Assembly: GCA_905182985.1 (NCBI GenBank)
Contig: CAJJDN010000096.1
Location: 91,521-155,520 of the forward strand
From: Paramecium sonneborni
Lineage: Eukaryota; Ciliophora; Oligohymenophorea; Peniculida; Parameciidae
DNA length: 64,000 bases
Direction of reading: 5' to 3'
The position numbers were made by a program, and so were the translations under genes. This document shows positions 36,829 through 52,557 of this stretch, in pieces. The notes beneath the pieces are model-generated. The model saw only the letters and a program-made list of their open reading frames with translations, had not been told where the DNA came from and made no database searches. Each line of letters begins with the position of its first letter. Position 1 is the stretch's first letter.

Positions 36829-36962
36829 TTTATTTTATAATTTCTAATATCACATGTTTTATAATAAAAAATATGTTCACATAATGAAGGGAATAAATAT
36901 TTATAATAAGTGTTTATTTTATATATATATATTTATTAAAACGGATTAATTATAATAAAAAT

Positions 36963-37732
36963 ATGAAATATTTAGCAATTCTTCTTCTTATTCTGGTGTT
37001 GACAAATGCAAAAAACATTAGGGTGCAAAAGAAACATAAAGAAACTACAAATGTTAAAAATTTGGTTGAACTAGAGTAAGGATAGGTGTATTTTAATCTA
37101 GTTCCAAATTTGTAGGAGAAGCATAAGATCTGAGTGGCAATGTCGGAGTTATTTCAGTAACAGAAGAAGCAAATAATGATTTTGTGAAATAGAACAATAT
37201 AAAGAAAGCTGAAACAAAAGAAAGAAATGCAGTAATGAATGCAATCAAGAAATCATAATCACATAAATCACTTATTTAAGTTAGTGACAATGAGGTATAT
37301 GTAGAGGAGACATTGGATTAAACTCCAAAGAAGGAAATAAACTTTGCAGATTTATTTACAAATGATGGTTCATCACCAGATATGGGCAAATAAGCATTAA
37401 TTGAAGATAGTCCAAGTCCTCCAATGGCTTAAATGCCTTAAGATGAAAATATGGAATATGTGAGAGCTATTGATAAATTTGATTTAATAGATGAAAATGG
37501 ATAACCATTAGAATTGTTACCTGAAGAATAGAGTCTTTTAGAAATGAAACAATTTGAAAGCAGATTTACATAAGGGGAAACTCCTTAAATGGAAGTAGCC
37601 CCTGCTTGGGATTTAGAAAGTGCTTATGAAAAGACTCCAGGATAAAGTGAATTATCACCAGAAGAATTGTAAAGATAAACTCAATAGATGGTTGATAGTT
37701 TGTAAGGAGAATTAGAAAATGAAGATATATGA
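36963..37732 (+). CDS. Secreted acidic hypothetical protein
   Basis: ATG 36963 gives a clean signal peptide (MKYLAILLLILVLTNA). A 26-nt GTAAGG..TAG intron after VELD is needed to keep the frame. The mature part is about 230 residues, acidic and Pro/Gln/Met-containing (EDSPSPPMAQMPQDENMEY), with no Cys, and ends ENEDI at TGA 37730-37732. It is divergent from PKA-R, 134 bp apart. No family recognised; the charge and size recall secretory-granule proteins, but that is a guess. Confidence 0.65.
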
Positions 37733-37792
37733 TCAAGTTAAAAATATATATATATACAATATTAATAATTAATAACTAACAACTATTTTGGC

Positions 37793-39258
37793 ATGAAAGC
37801 TAAAGTCTCATAAATATCTCCTGATAAATTATATGCTTCACTTCTTAAAAGAAAGAATGAATAAGAATAATAAGCACGACTTAAATCACCTATTGTAACT
37901 GCAAATAAGTATACTTCAATCATTTATTATTATTTAGATATCTGGTGCCAAGCAATAGAAATGGAGGTGGCAATTCTAAAATAGAAGCTAAAAAGACAAG
38001 ACCTATGACTGGAAAAGATTTGAAAGATGTAAGTAGTGTTTTGATCAAAAAAACTCATGCACGTTAGAACAGCAAATTGATTGAAACTAAAGAAAATTCA
38101 TAAAACCTATCTGCTAGTGCCTTGTCTATCTTGTTAAAAATCAAATAGGATAGACCTGAAACTAAATAGCCTGGAATTCAGTAATCTAAAGATATGTTCA
38201 ATCAATAAGCTATATCAAAAAAATACCAAAAATTAATGGAAATGACTAAATAACAATAACAATCCATAGTCAAATCTAAACTATTTAAAGGACCTCGTTC
38301 AATCAGTAATCCAGATATTTCAAACTTGCAACTCTTCATTTCAAAAGCAAATGGATAAAGTGCTCCAGGTATGCTATATAATGGATAAACTAAAACCAAT
38401 CAAGACATCTACAAAATAATCAACAAATTTACAAATAAAGAAAATGATTGGTATATTCAAGTTTCTGATGGACATGGTACTAATGGGCACTAAGTTGCTC
38501 AATTTTTGTAATAAGTTTTGCCATCCTTTATTGAATAGAGTATCACGACCATATCATCTTGTTTTGATCGAGATAAGTATACATATTTTATTAATATTAT
38601 TTTAGATAAGTCAATACAATCCTCAAAAACTGTTTTTTACAAACTAACGAAGAATTACTTGATTCTGGTATTGATGTCACATATTCTGGTGCTACCACTG
38701 TTGTTGTTATCTCTTTTGAAAATGTATTATACTGTGCCAATATTGGTGATAGTCGAGCAATTATTGGAAGATTTGATAATAAACTATCAGTAATTGAATT
38801 ATCAAAAGATCATAAACCTGATTGTTTTTTGGAATAAGCCAGAATCATTTAGAAAGGAGGACGTGTGTAAGCATATAGTGATGAAGATGGAAATCCAATT
38901 GGTCCTGCTAGAGTTTGGAAATCAGATGAAGATGTTCCAGGTTTAGCTATGTCAAGAAGTTTTGGAGATTATGTTGCTAGTTAAGTTGGTGTGATCTCAG
39001 AACCAGAAATAATCAAACATGCTCTCTTGCCTTGTGATAAATTTATAATTGTTGCATCTGATGGAATCTGGGAGTATATCTTTAATTTATATAAGATTTC
39101 TCTCAAATGAATGGGTCATTGAAACTGTCTATGAATATTATAAAAAAGATGATATGTAGGGAGCCTGTTAAAGATTGGTATAAGCTGCGAAAGAGGCATG
39201 GCAAAGAGAAGATGAAGTCATAGATGACATTACAGTAGTAATTGCTTTTATTAAATGA
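37793..39258 (+). CDS. PP2C-family protein phosphatase
   Basis: Mn/Mg-dependent Ser/Thr phosphatase. The N-terminal 190 residues are basic and low-complexity. The catalytic domain begins DWYIQVSDGHGTNGH (metal-binding DGHG), then SGATTVVVISFE, CANIGDSRAIIGR, LSKDHKP, PARVWKSDEDVPGLAMSRSF followed by GD, IVASDGIWE and DDITVVIAFIK (C-terminal metal Asp), ending TGA 39256-39258. About 460 residues. Introns of 25-30 nt interrupt the DGHG-CxQ region and follow DGIWE. All metal ligands are present, so it should be active. Confidence 0.92.
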
Positions 39259-39421
39259 TTAATTTTTCTCATTTATATTTTGTTTATCTTTATAAGACTC
39301 TGTTAATGCTTCTAAAGAAATTTAAAATTAAATTAATTGTTACAAGCATTAATTAACATTTATATTTAAGAATTAGGATTCATTATTTTAGTAAGAACCA
39401 GAATAATCTTGAAAAAATACC

Positions 39422-39689
39422 ATGATTCTTAAAAGATTTAGAATAATTAATGCCACTAATTAACATAACGATTAATTTAAGAATCTATAAAATTTGAGCA
39501 AAAGGGTAAAATAATTTATTTTTAGTTTAAATATAATGATTTAATGATTTAATTTAATAATGAATTATCTTGGCAATGTATAAAAAGAGAATTAGATCAT
39601 AAAGTTATGTACTTTATCTAGTGATCAGGAGAAACGAATAAAATGCAAATTATGAGTTATAGAGAATATTATTAAACAGAATTTAATGA
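39422..39689 (+). CDS. Small hypothetical protein
   Basis: ATG 39422 (MILKRFRIINATNQHNDQF) to TGA 39687-39689. Two 20-nt introns (GTAAAATAAT..TAG and GTACTTTATC..CAG) restore one frame of 75 codons, including ELSWQCIKRELDHKVMRNE. Both introns are at the short end for this genome. It is a basic helical peptide of unknown function, in the convergent gap between PP2C and GH31. Confidence 0.45.
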
Positions 39690-39851
39690 TTAATTAAGCG
39701 AACTAATCTAAAGATATTATTATTTGAGTATTTTACTAATAGTTATTTTTTGATTGTGTAAAAATACCTAAGTTTGAGATTGCTTCATTTTTGTAAAAGA
39801 GAAGATAGAAATCAACTTAATATAATATTGGTTTTGTATTAAAAAATATGT

Positions 39852-42481
39852 TCATGAAAATTACAATGTAAGTTTGAATACTCCAGTAGTTTCACCAAAC
39901 TCAAGTCCTATGCCTTCATTTAGTAAAATGTTAGATACATATGGGAATGTGTTTTCATTGCTGTATGAACATTCAACAATTTTCTAAAATAATATAAAGA
40001 ATTACATTGCTTGAACATTTAATGGTTTATGATGGTGATAAGCCATATACCTTCAATCTGGTGATAAACAATGGATAGGCTGCTGGTCCTCCATTATCAG
40101 CTCTTACAATCGTGAATTCCGCTTGATTTTCTTATTAAGAGAAATTAACATTAAGAATACAGTTGAGTTGATCACATTTATCTGCTATCTAGATATTGAT
40201 AATTGTATGAGCATACTTTTTAATCAGAAAACTCATCTAAATCAATGATGGTACCAAAAGAATCTTTTTCACCAATAGCAATAACAGCATAAAAATGATT
40301 TTTGAGATCTTTAATAGATTTTACTTATGTGATATTTTATTATAAGATGATACTACCACCTCGTATATAAAGTGGGACATAATCTGTATATTTACACATA
40401 ACAAAATGTTCTTAACCAGAATCTTCAATTTTTTGTAATCTACTTCCACTTAGGAAATGATACCAATAAGCTTTAGGAAAATATGCTTTTCTTATTGTTT
40501 AACCTTCAATTAAGATAGGTGCTGCCATTAATTCATCTCCAATAAGAAATTAAGTATCTAAAACATCATCTTTGAATAGATTAACATCATCATTAAATTC
40601 AAAGAAGACTGGGCGAAATATTGTACCAGTATGATTAGATCTCAAAAACAATGAATAATACCATTTCATAATAGAATATCTTAATTTAATATTTCTTCTG
40701 GCTGCTAATAATACTTCATCTCCAAGTGAATAGAATTCTTAATCTTTAGCTCTATCATTATTATGATTTCTAAAAAATGGATATAAACTACCTAATTAAA
40801 CCCAACGGGCACATAATTTAGGAGTAGTATTGTCTAAAAATCCACATACATCAGCACCAACCATAGGTATACCGAATATATTAAATTACATAGTTGAACC
40901 AACTGATAAATAAAGGAATGTATACGATGCTTCATTATCTCCTTCCCAATGTTAAGTAAAATGTCCACTACCTGGAAATGTTGATCTTGAAATTATAAAT
41001 GGTAATGGTTTTCCAATTTCTTTTTATGCTTAATAAGTTTCATATGATTCTTATAATCCATAAATATTATGAACATCTTTATGAAGATATTTACCATAAT
41101 GAAATAAATTTGGAGGAAGTGTCATTCTCTCAAGAGGAGAAACTCCTGGAATGTATGGAAATCTAATATGATTATTTTTATAAGTTTCATTAACATCTGT
41201 GTAATCCATTGTAGCATTCCATTTTTCTCTTCCTGATTACTAATCACATTCTCCATCACAAAAATTTGTTGGTTCATTCATATCAATCCATAATCCACTA
41301 AAATTAGTACTTTAATAAAGATGTTTAACCATTGTTCTCCAATATGTAGAACAATTAGGATGAAAGAAATCAGGAAAATATGATGCTCCTGGCCAAACCT
41401 TTCCTCTAAAACGTTAACCAGTATTTGGAGATCTTAAAAATATATCTAAATTAATCCCCTCTCTAAATCCTTTATCTTATTTGCCATACTTTACTCCTAC
41501 TGCTACATCTATTAATGGAATGTAATTCACTCCTAATTTATTTTATATTTCTTCAAAGTCATTTTTGAGGAATCTCATTTCATCAACTGAAAATATTTAT
41601 CTGTCATTCATATAATCTAAGTCAGACCAAATTGTATCTAATGGAATATCAAGTTCTTTATGTTTATAAACATACTCTTTTAACTTTTAACTGCTTTTAA
41701 TTGGCCATCTACTATGATGATAACCCATTGCCCAAAATGGATGTAAAGCCCAACCTCCTAAATAAGAATGATATAATTTGATTGCAGTTTCAGGATCGTA
41801 ATCTCCTAAGAAGAGTTTCAATTAAAGTATTCCACCAATATATTTGAATGTTAATTTATCATCTTTGTAAATGACATCCATAGGAGAAGTATTCTTAAAA
41901 AAGAATACATGATATTTGCCTGATCTTTCTCTCATTAAATAAACTGGATGGGATGAATAAACACCTTTTCCTGGTTATTTACCATCTTCTAATAATTATG
42001 GAACATCTTTAGCATAGAGAGTATAAATGCCTTCTTTGAATCTAAATCCTTTTTGATTTCGTTCACCTAAACCAAAAAAGTATTTGGTGGGTATTTTAAT
42101 AGTGAATTCACTATAATATTCAGATACTATTATATCATAAAGGGAAAGCATAGTTTCTTGAGTGTCAGTTCTGATGACATTAAATTTAAAAGGTGATTCA
42201 TCAATTTTAGTTTCATAATCATAATGGGAACACGGAATAGGATTAATAATATCATTATAAATGGTCTTAAAGGGTTCAATATCAGATGGGATATAAAATT
42301 ATCGTTTTTAGAGATCTTCAATTTTGATGTCTAATTAATTGTATGATTCATAAGTTGAAAGTACACTTAGGTTGTACATGGGATTGTCTTCTCTTTCATG
42401 AAACATAGTTTATGTAATAAGTGTGGAATTCTCATAAAGATAAGAAGCCAATATAAAAGGAATGTACAATATTAATAACAT
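39852..42481 (-). CDS. GH31 alpha-glucosidase
   Basis: Secreted or lysosomal glycoside hydrolase family 31. Signal peptide [19 protein letters not shown] at ATG 42481-42479. Family landmarks: [40 protein letters not shown], and the nucleophile region [11 protein letters not shown] followed by the DG-ECD segment. The beta-rich C-terminal domain holds a 22-nt intron; TGA 39854-39852. About 865 residues, as expected for eukaryotic acid/neutral alpha-glucosidases. Substrate choice (maltose, glycogen or N-glycan) is not resolved. The start is 6 bp from the stop of the Hsp70 gene on the same strand. Confidence 0.93.
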
Positions 42482-42487
42482 AATATA

Positions 42488-44598
<2,111 letters not shown>

Positions 44599-45001
44599 TT
44601 TATTACCTCAAATTAATTTTTAATTCTCAATCAAATTCAATCTCCTTAATTACCCAATTAACAATTATTCTAGAAATATCCATTTATTATTATTATTATA
44701 TTATATTTTATATCACTCCCTATCCCTTTCTTTATCTACTTTTATCACTATCAAATCATTATTTTTATTTATCTTATTTTTTTATATCTTTTTTTTAATT
44801 CATTTATATTTCATTCTAATTTTCACTCTTCAATTTCAAATCAATTATTATCGTAATGGCTATGTCTCATCTAAACTCTACTTCTATTCATCTCTACAAC
44901 AATATTAAGTATATTTTCTAAGTTACTCATTCTCCTTTCCCAATAAATCCCTTCTCTCTCTCTTATAATTCTACTTCTTTCTGTCACTTAATTTATCAAA
45001 A
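44599..45001. other. Intergenic region
   Basis: 403 bp between the Hsp70 start and the stop of the LRR gene, both on the minus strand. The plus strand here is pyrimidine-rich with an open frame, but codon content does not look coding. Nothing else is supported; it should contain the Hsp70 promoter. Confidence 0.4.
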
Positions 45002-48000
45002 TCATCTTGCACCAAAATTGTAGGCCTTATCGACATAAACCTATTTTATATCTTTCCATATCTACTTTAAAAATGATGTTATCACTGTTATAAATGATAT
45101 TGCTATCCTAAAATAACTCAATATTTCTAATTCTCCCTCAAATTTCCAAGCCTAACTCACTGTAAAATAAGTTTAAATCACTATCTATGGTAAATCTTCG
45201 AATATAAATTAAACAAAATAACCCTAACATTATATTCTATTTCTTTTACTTTCACTAAATTACTCATCGATTTCCCAGCCTAATTAGGTACTAAAGCTCT
45301 TGTAAATTTATTATTTGGAATAACTGAAACATTATATGGAGCAATAGAATCCAGTAAATTAGATAAAGCTGCATTTCTTCCTTGAAATCCTATTGTATAA
45401 AAATCATTAATAAATTATGACGATAATTGCTGGGTTTAACTACTATGTTTGAATATTCTTATCAAAATTAAATATATAAAATAGAGAAAATGTACTCCTG
45501 AAGTTGCAGCAGTAATAGCTATAGTTAAATAGTACATTTCAATATAATTACAATTCTGAAGAACAAGAATGAATGTCATATCCCCAAAAAGATCAAACTT
45601 AAACAATTATGACATAAAAAATTGAATAATTCTATTTATTTTAGCTACTGATCTTGATTATCCAATACTCTGTAAGCGAGAGAGAAATAATTCGATTGAT
45701 GCCTCAATCTTTGATTTTTTTATCCTTTCCGAATATCCTTCATTAAGCAAATTCCGATTTGTATCTAAAGCACTAGATTTAAGTCTGTATTCTGTAATTT
45801 CAATTTATTATTCATTAAATTATTCAGCATGTTCTAATGTTGTAATATATTCTGGAATTACATCTGAAATCGAAAAGTACAGATAGCCTTCCACTAAAGC
45901 TGAGATAACTGCAAATCCAGCATAACAATAATATTATTGATATCCCTTGGTAGCTTAACATTATTTTTCATTTTCATGTGTTACAAATTCAATTAAAAAA
46001 AATGGTGCTACCAAAGCAGCTCCAAAAAATAAAAAGTTTGTTAATATTAAAAGTAGTAAATTTAATTTTCTTTTTGATAAGTAATTGTTCAACTTAACAA
46101 CTGATTCATCAAATACATATTTTTAAGTAGGCTTTACAAATATATTATAATATTTATATTTAATCATTCGAATTACATTAGACCAATAACTTTCTGTGGC
46201 TTTTCTATAAGCAGTTTCTCTTAGTCCATACCCAATACCAATATTTAAAAAGTCATCAAATTTATAATCGAAAACTGAATACTAAAAGTAATATGTATCA
46301 TATAGAATTGAATATAAGCCCTTGATTGCCTATAAGGTAAGGCTTCCTTAAATCCTAATTTTTGAAGGAGGAATTAATCTACACAATTTAATAAAATCTC
46401 TCTCTGTATACCCTTTTAATAACATTCTTTCAACTAAATCATCAGTCAAAGTATATTCCATTAATATTTTATCAATTTAACATTAATACTATAAAACGTT
46501 TTCCCAAATATTTAGAACATCAAATTGATGTAATTCTTCTAAAGATTAAGAATCTGCTTGAATTAAATTGATTTGCTCAATTCTATTATATTTTTCACTC
46601 AGAAATATATAAGTATCTTTTTAAAAGATCATATAATAAGGGTATGGTTTTGCTGGTTTCTCCATAGTGTATCTAAATAAATTTGAGAATTTATCTAAAG
46701 TATCTAAATTTAGAATTAATTAAGTATCTTCTTAATTTAAAATATTTGTGATCTTCAAATAATGTTATACAAAATTTAAATGAAATTATGAAAACTTAAA
46801 ACTTTCTATGTAATCTAAATGATTTGGTATAATTAATTCACTTTAAGTATAAATTAATTAATTTAAAATTTCTACTTGATCTCCTAAACTAATAGGAATT
46901 TCATCATAAATGCCTTATTTCCAACATTTATAATCAATTTTAATTGGTAAATCATCAGGAGCTGAATATTTATATGACTTTTATGACAAATATTTAGCTA
47001 TCATATTTTTCAGAGTTACATTGTAACATAGAAAAGTATGTAATGGAAGTAATTTATTTTTAGAGATAGCTGCTCTTTTTTTAACAGCATTCATAATTGA
47101 ATTTAATTTTTCTTCAGAATCTAATTGAGTGCTTGTCATATTTAATTCTACTAAAAAAACTTTAGGATGAAATATAAAATTATTAAAGATATCTGTCCAT
47201 CCTTTTTCGGTTAAGAAGTTATTCTTTGAAAAATTCAATCTTTTTAAAGGGAATTAATAATCAGATGATTTAGAATTTAAATATTTTTAAGCATTATAAG
47301 AGATATTTTTAGCAATTCCGTCATTAAGAGCCATAAAATGGAGATTTAATATTTCTAAGTTTGGAGTTTTTTATGTAAAAACAAATGTTCTTAAAAATTT
47401 TTACCAAACTCCTTTATCTTAAAATAATTCATTTTTCCCAAATGTCTAAATAACGAATAGGAAATTAACGAGTGAATTATCTTTAATTTTTCTTTTAAAA
47501 ATTAATCCAATCAATTGCACACTTAATCATGTCTGTCACTATTTTATCTTCCAATTCTATTGCTTAAAGTTCAATTCTTTCTATATTCACATACTCAAAA
47601 TAAATAAGATTATTGAATAATAATTCCATACCCTCTTATCCAATATTAAATGAATATAAAATACAAATTCTTTTCAAAGACAAATAAAATGATTTCTGAC
47701 GCCCTGTATAAATTATTCTGTCTCTCAATTTTTAAGCTGGATTAATTATAGCCTTTATTGCAGATATTCTAAGATTACAATTCATCAATACTAATTCTTC
47801 TAAGATACTATCTTCATTATAAATTAACTTTGTTGATATCAAACATAAAGCTTCATTATCTAATTGATTTTTTGAATTATAATTTAAACCCATATCTAAT
47901 TTCAAATATCTTAATTTATAAATTGAATAATTAAATTATAAATTAGCAAAACTCGCAGCATCTCTTAAAATTAAATCTGTAAATCCAAAAATTTCGTTAA

Positions 48001-51000
48001 AGATTAAATTATAATACAAAAAATAAGTGTCTTCATGTTCAATTACATTAAGATCAATTTTACTACCTTATTTAGGATTCTTAAAAATTTAATATAATTA
48101 GTAATTTGGATCATTTTATTTTAAGTAAATTATTTTATATATCTTCAACAATCTCAATGTATCAACTGATTTTTGGATAAAATTAAAAAACTCCATATCA
48201 ATACTAATCTAACCATTTATTATTAGACTTTAAAGTTTCAATTTTTATACTTTACATATTTCAAATATATGCATGAAAATGTTATCTGCATTTTGAGTTG
48301 TAATTTCCAAATATTCTAATTCACTTTATTGAGAAAATAGTAATGTAAATATCTTTTGGATAGATGAAATATGATTTTTACTTTTTTCATCTACTGATAG
48401 CTTTAATTTCTTAATTTAACATACTTTATCTAATTTAAGATCAAATTATTTTATATGATCAAAAATAATACCATTTGATAAAGTCAAAGATTTTATTGGT
48501 AAAACATTACCTAATATAATATAATTTAAAAATTTTATTGATTATTCTGCTGTCAATTTGTCTTCACAATTGTCAATCGATAATTTTTCAAGGTTGTATG
48601 ATTTTCTATTATCACAAAGTGTTAATAAAATTTACAAAAATTATTCTCTAAATCCAATAAGTGTTAATTTCTTTAAATTTATTTAATTATTACAAAGGAA
48701 TAGACCAAAAAATTACTCAATACTTTATCTACTTTGGTTAGTTACTTAATTAATGTATATATTTTCTATTTTAATAAATTAAATTTGTAAGGTGTTGTCT
48801 GGTTTTGATTCAAAATATTTTTAAGAAAATTATATACTTTATTTGCAGCAAAGCATAAATAAATCCAAATCTAAATGAGACAGTTTTAGTTTTTGTAATT
48901 AACTATTTGGATATAATATCAATCCAGAAACGATTCTTTAATATATCGAATTTTTCATATCAAGTTATTCTTATTATGATTGACCATTATTCTTTAGATT
49001 AATATTTTGAAGTTCTAAATCTAAATCTAATTTTTATAATTAATAAGGAAAGTTAGGCTTAAAAAGTTATAGGCTATTATATAATTTTGACTTTAAACCT
49101 AGTTGAGATTAAACAGCAAATTAGGAATTTTCAAGGATTAGCATATTTATTTCATCCATATGAGTATCTCCAAAAGCTTTTTCAACTTATAAAGTCTAAT
49201 TTTAATGAAGGATTTAATTAAATATCTATTTAAAAAAATTAAAATACATTTATCCATTAAATCTCTGAAATTTTAGGATTATTCTATAAATTAATTTATC
49301 TCAAAGAAAAAATTCTTTTAAGTTCAAGAACCTTACTTCTTATTAATTGTAACTGTTTACATATTGAATAGATCATTTCATCATTTAAGTCACACTTAAT
49401 TAGATTTAATGTATCTAAAAGTTATCTATCAAAATTTAAGATCAAATTCTATATCATCCATTCAAATAATTAAATATCAATAATAGAACAATCCTTCATT
49501 GTAAATTATTTCAATGTAAACTAATATATTTCTTCATTATAATTTTCTCTCACCTTTATCATAGCTTATTATAAATTCTTGCAATTAATGATTTCAAGTT
49601 TTTCAATTTCGCTAATAGGAAAGAAAAATGATAAAAAATCATCACTTAATTAACAATTAATAAATCTAAGTTCCTTAAGCATTAATAATGGAATTTATTC
49701 AGGCTCTATCTATGATTTTGTATTTTAAATAAATAAAGCTGTTGTTTAAGTCATTCCTAAGGTAAAACTGTAATCCAAATTTATAGTTTTAAAAATAAGG
49801 GTTTACAATCTTTTATTTTAATAAATGAAAATTAATGCTAATTTATTCCATAATTCTTATGTCTAAACTTAAAATTCTTCAAATTTCAAATAATTTAATT
49901 CTTCTAATGGATTAATATTCTAGGATATAATATTAGCTTGAAGATTATCAATAATATTGTTAAAATTAACAGCTTTGATAATTAATTTTTTTAATCTTAT
50001 TTAACGACTGAATACTATATATTTAAAAAACTCTTCTTCTCCAACTCCTTGAAAACCTCCAAATTTCAATTATCTTAACCCAAATACCCTGTTGTTTTCA
50101 GAAGAATTTTATAAAAATAAATCTAATTCTCTTATTGATAAAGATGATTTTGTAAGTTTTATTTTATAGAAGTGGAATTCCTTTAACTACAATTTAGATG
50201 AATAAATCATTAAACTTATTAATTTTCCAACATCAAAAGAAATACTTGTTATAGTATCTAATTTTAATATTTGTAAACTATGTACAAAAGTATTTGGCAT
50301 TGTATTCAAAAAATTTTAAATTTCATTTAAATAAACACTTCCTTCACCCTATAAATATAAATTTAGATTACTTTCATTTAATCTTAAAAATATTTAAATG
50401 TCTTTAATCTTAAATTTTCAGTCAATAGAAAACATTTAAAAGTCTAAACATCTAATTCCAAACAAGATGAATAAAACTTTAATCGTATTAATGAATATTT
50501 AATCTTAGGATTTTTATGAATTGATTCTAAAATATAAATGGCAGCCAATTTTAAAGCCTCTTTTTTATTTTTTTTAATAAAACTATTTATAAATTTAAAA
50601 CTTTCTATTTCCAAAAATGAGTTTTCCTTCGTAAATAAGTAATCTAAAAAAAACTATTTTAAAACATCAATCGTCATAGAATATTCATGTTCAGAATCTA
50701 ACATAATGAGATTCTTTAATTTTAATTTAAAATTTTTAAGATTCTAAAATTTTTATTTTTTTGAATTAAAATCTGATAAAAATAGATTTAAAGTCTTGCA
50801 ATAAATTTCAGCTCTTCCTACATCTAAATTCTAAATTGCTATTAATAATAGAATAAAAATAAATACTATGAGTTCTAACGTTACTGTATTCTGAGAAAAT
50901 AAAAACCTTGAGTAAAGTTTCAATTTAATCATATCTATTAAAGTTTTCTACTTTAGATAGATCTAAAGACTTTAATTTATGTTTATATCTATATTTACCT

Positions 51001-52241
51001 TAATAAACATTGATTTATACCTAAATCTGTATTATCTTTCAATTTTTAAAGTTGAAATTCTTCATTTTACTTTTCATAAGCCTAAGTCAGAACAGATAAC
51101 TTATATAAAGTACTATTATTTTCAGTAAGTGAATCATTTAAGTTAATTGACTTACATTCTAAAAATATATTATCAGCAAGCAATTAAAAGGCTTTTTCGA
51201 AAATATTTGAATTAGCTGATATGTCAATATTATTCACTCTAAATCTATTATATCTATCACCAATAAGTTAATATATAGCATTTGTATTATGAAATAAAGG
51301 TTAATTTTTCAATTTTAAAGTAATTAGTCCTTTAGCTGTAGCCAAATTCTAACAAACCATATTAAAACTACTTTATGTGCCTAAGTAATTATCAGATAAA
51401 TCTAATGATGAGATTTATTCCAAAGTTTCTAAATTATAAGTACATTTTATTAAATGCTCAAAACCTTTCCAATTTATTTAAGTAAAACAATTAGATAAAT
51501 TAAAACTGAAAAAATATGTTTAATCAATTTTTTTCATAACAATCTCTTTTTCCTGTCTAATTTTTTACACTTACCATATTCTCAATATTTTAATGATTGC
51601 TATCGAAAATTTTTTCTTGTTCTTCAATAATAGATAAAAATAATCAGAGTTATCTTCAAATTTTTTTTATAAATAATGTTTCAATTTTCTTAAAAAAGTT
51701 CCTTTATAAATTCCAGGGTTACTTATGATAAAAAGCTATTTTCATTAAATAATAAATTACTTTTTGTAGATTGATATTTCTTTAAAAAACTTAAAAAATG
51801 AACTCTTCAACACTTTAATCATCTAATTCATTATGTTATAATTCTATAACCAAATTCTTTGTTTTGACCCAGCTAAACCATAAAGGTAGAATCATCAAAT
51901 TATCTTTCTCAAGTTTTGTGTCAATGAATCTAATTTATTGAATTGAATAATCTCCTCTTAACCTTAATTCAATCATTTTCCAATGTTCCAATTTGAAATT
52001 ACCTTTATATCCTTTTATTGTAATTTTTTTATCATAATGACAAGCATAACATTATTACTATTACATTAATATTCAATACAGATAATTCTTCAAGCTAATC
52101 TTCAATTGTCTTAGGTGGTTGGAATTTAAATTCTCCGTTTGGGAACTTATTTTTTTCTTTCTTCTCGTGAATCTCTTTTTTAAAGCTGGCTATCCATGTT
52201 TTATGTTTTTTAATCTCATTCATATAGATATTAGGCTGCAT
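45002..52241 (-). CDS. Giant leucine-rich-repeat protein with C-terminal multi-pass membrane domain
   Basis: About 2,350 residues, the longest gene here. ATG 52241-52239 (MQPNIYMNEIKKHKTWIASF); a 22-nt intron precedes a CYACHYDKKI motif. From about 51.5 to 47 kb the frame is a long series of Leu/Ile-spaced segments of the LxxLxLxxN type with variable spacing, most like ribonuclease-inhibitor-type LRRs. The last 500 or so residues are polytopic (LLLLILTNFLFFGAALVAPF; FAVISALVEGYLYF) and contain IFEDLPQIVIQTYF, recalling the FED/EDxPQ signature of XK-related and similar membrane proteins. TGA 45004-45002. Introns here were not all traced. Role unknown. Confidence 0.7.
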
Positions 52242-52557
52242 AAAATAATATCAATTATTTTTAAATTGAATAAGAATATCGATTAGAATAAGACTGAATT
52301 AAGATTTCTTTAATTTACTCATAGTTCTGATAATTTGAAATTTGAATGCTGCTGATGATCTAATTAAAAATGTTGAATAATAAATCTTTAAATTTAGAAA
52401 GTGTATAAATTCATTTTTAATTAAAATATTTTCTTAATATTAATTTATTTATTAAAATTTGTCACTTTTTTGTTATTTAAATAAGCATTGAATCCTTTAT
52501 TGATTAGATTATAAAATTAAATTTAAAAAATAATATAAGAAATTACTAGATATAAAA

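Noticed and set aside
44856..45440. Plus-strand frame starting MAMSHLNSTS with NDIAILK, reminiscent of a trypsin-like protease
   Set aside because: No catalytic His, Asp or Ser context; the strand is pyrimidine-rich, and the minus strand holds the C-terminus of the LRR/membrane protein with a clear 26-nt intron.
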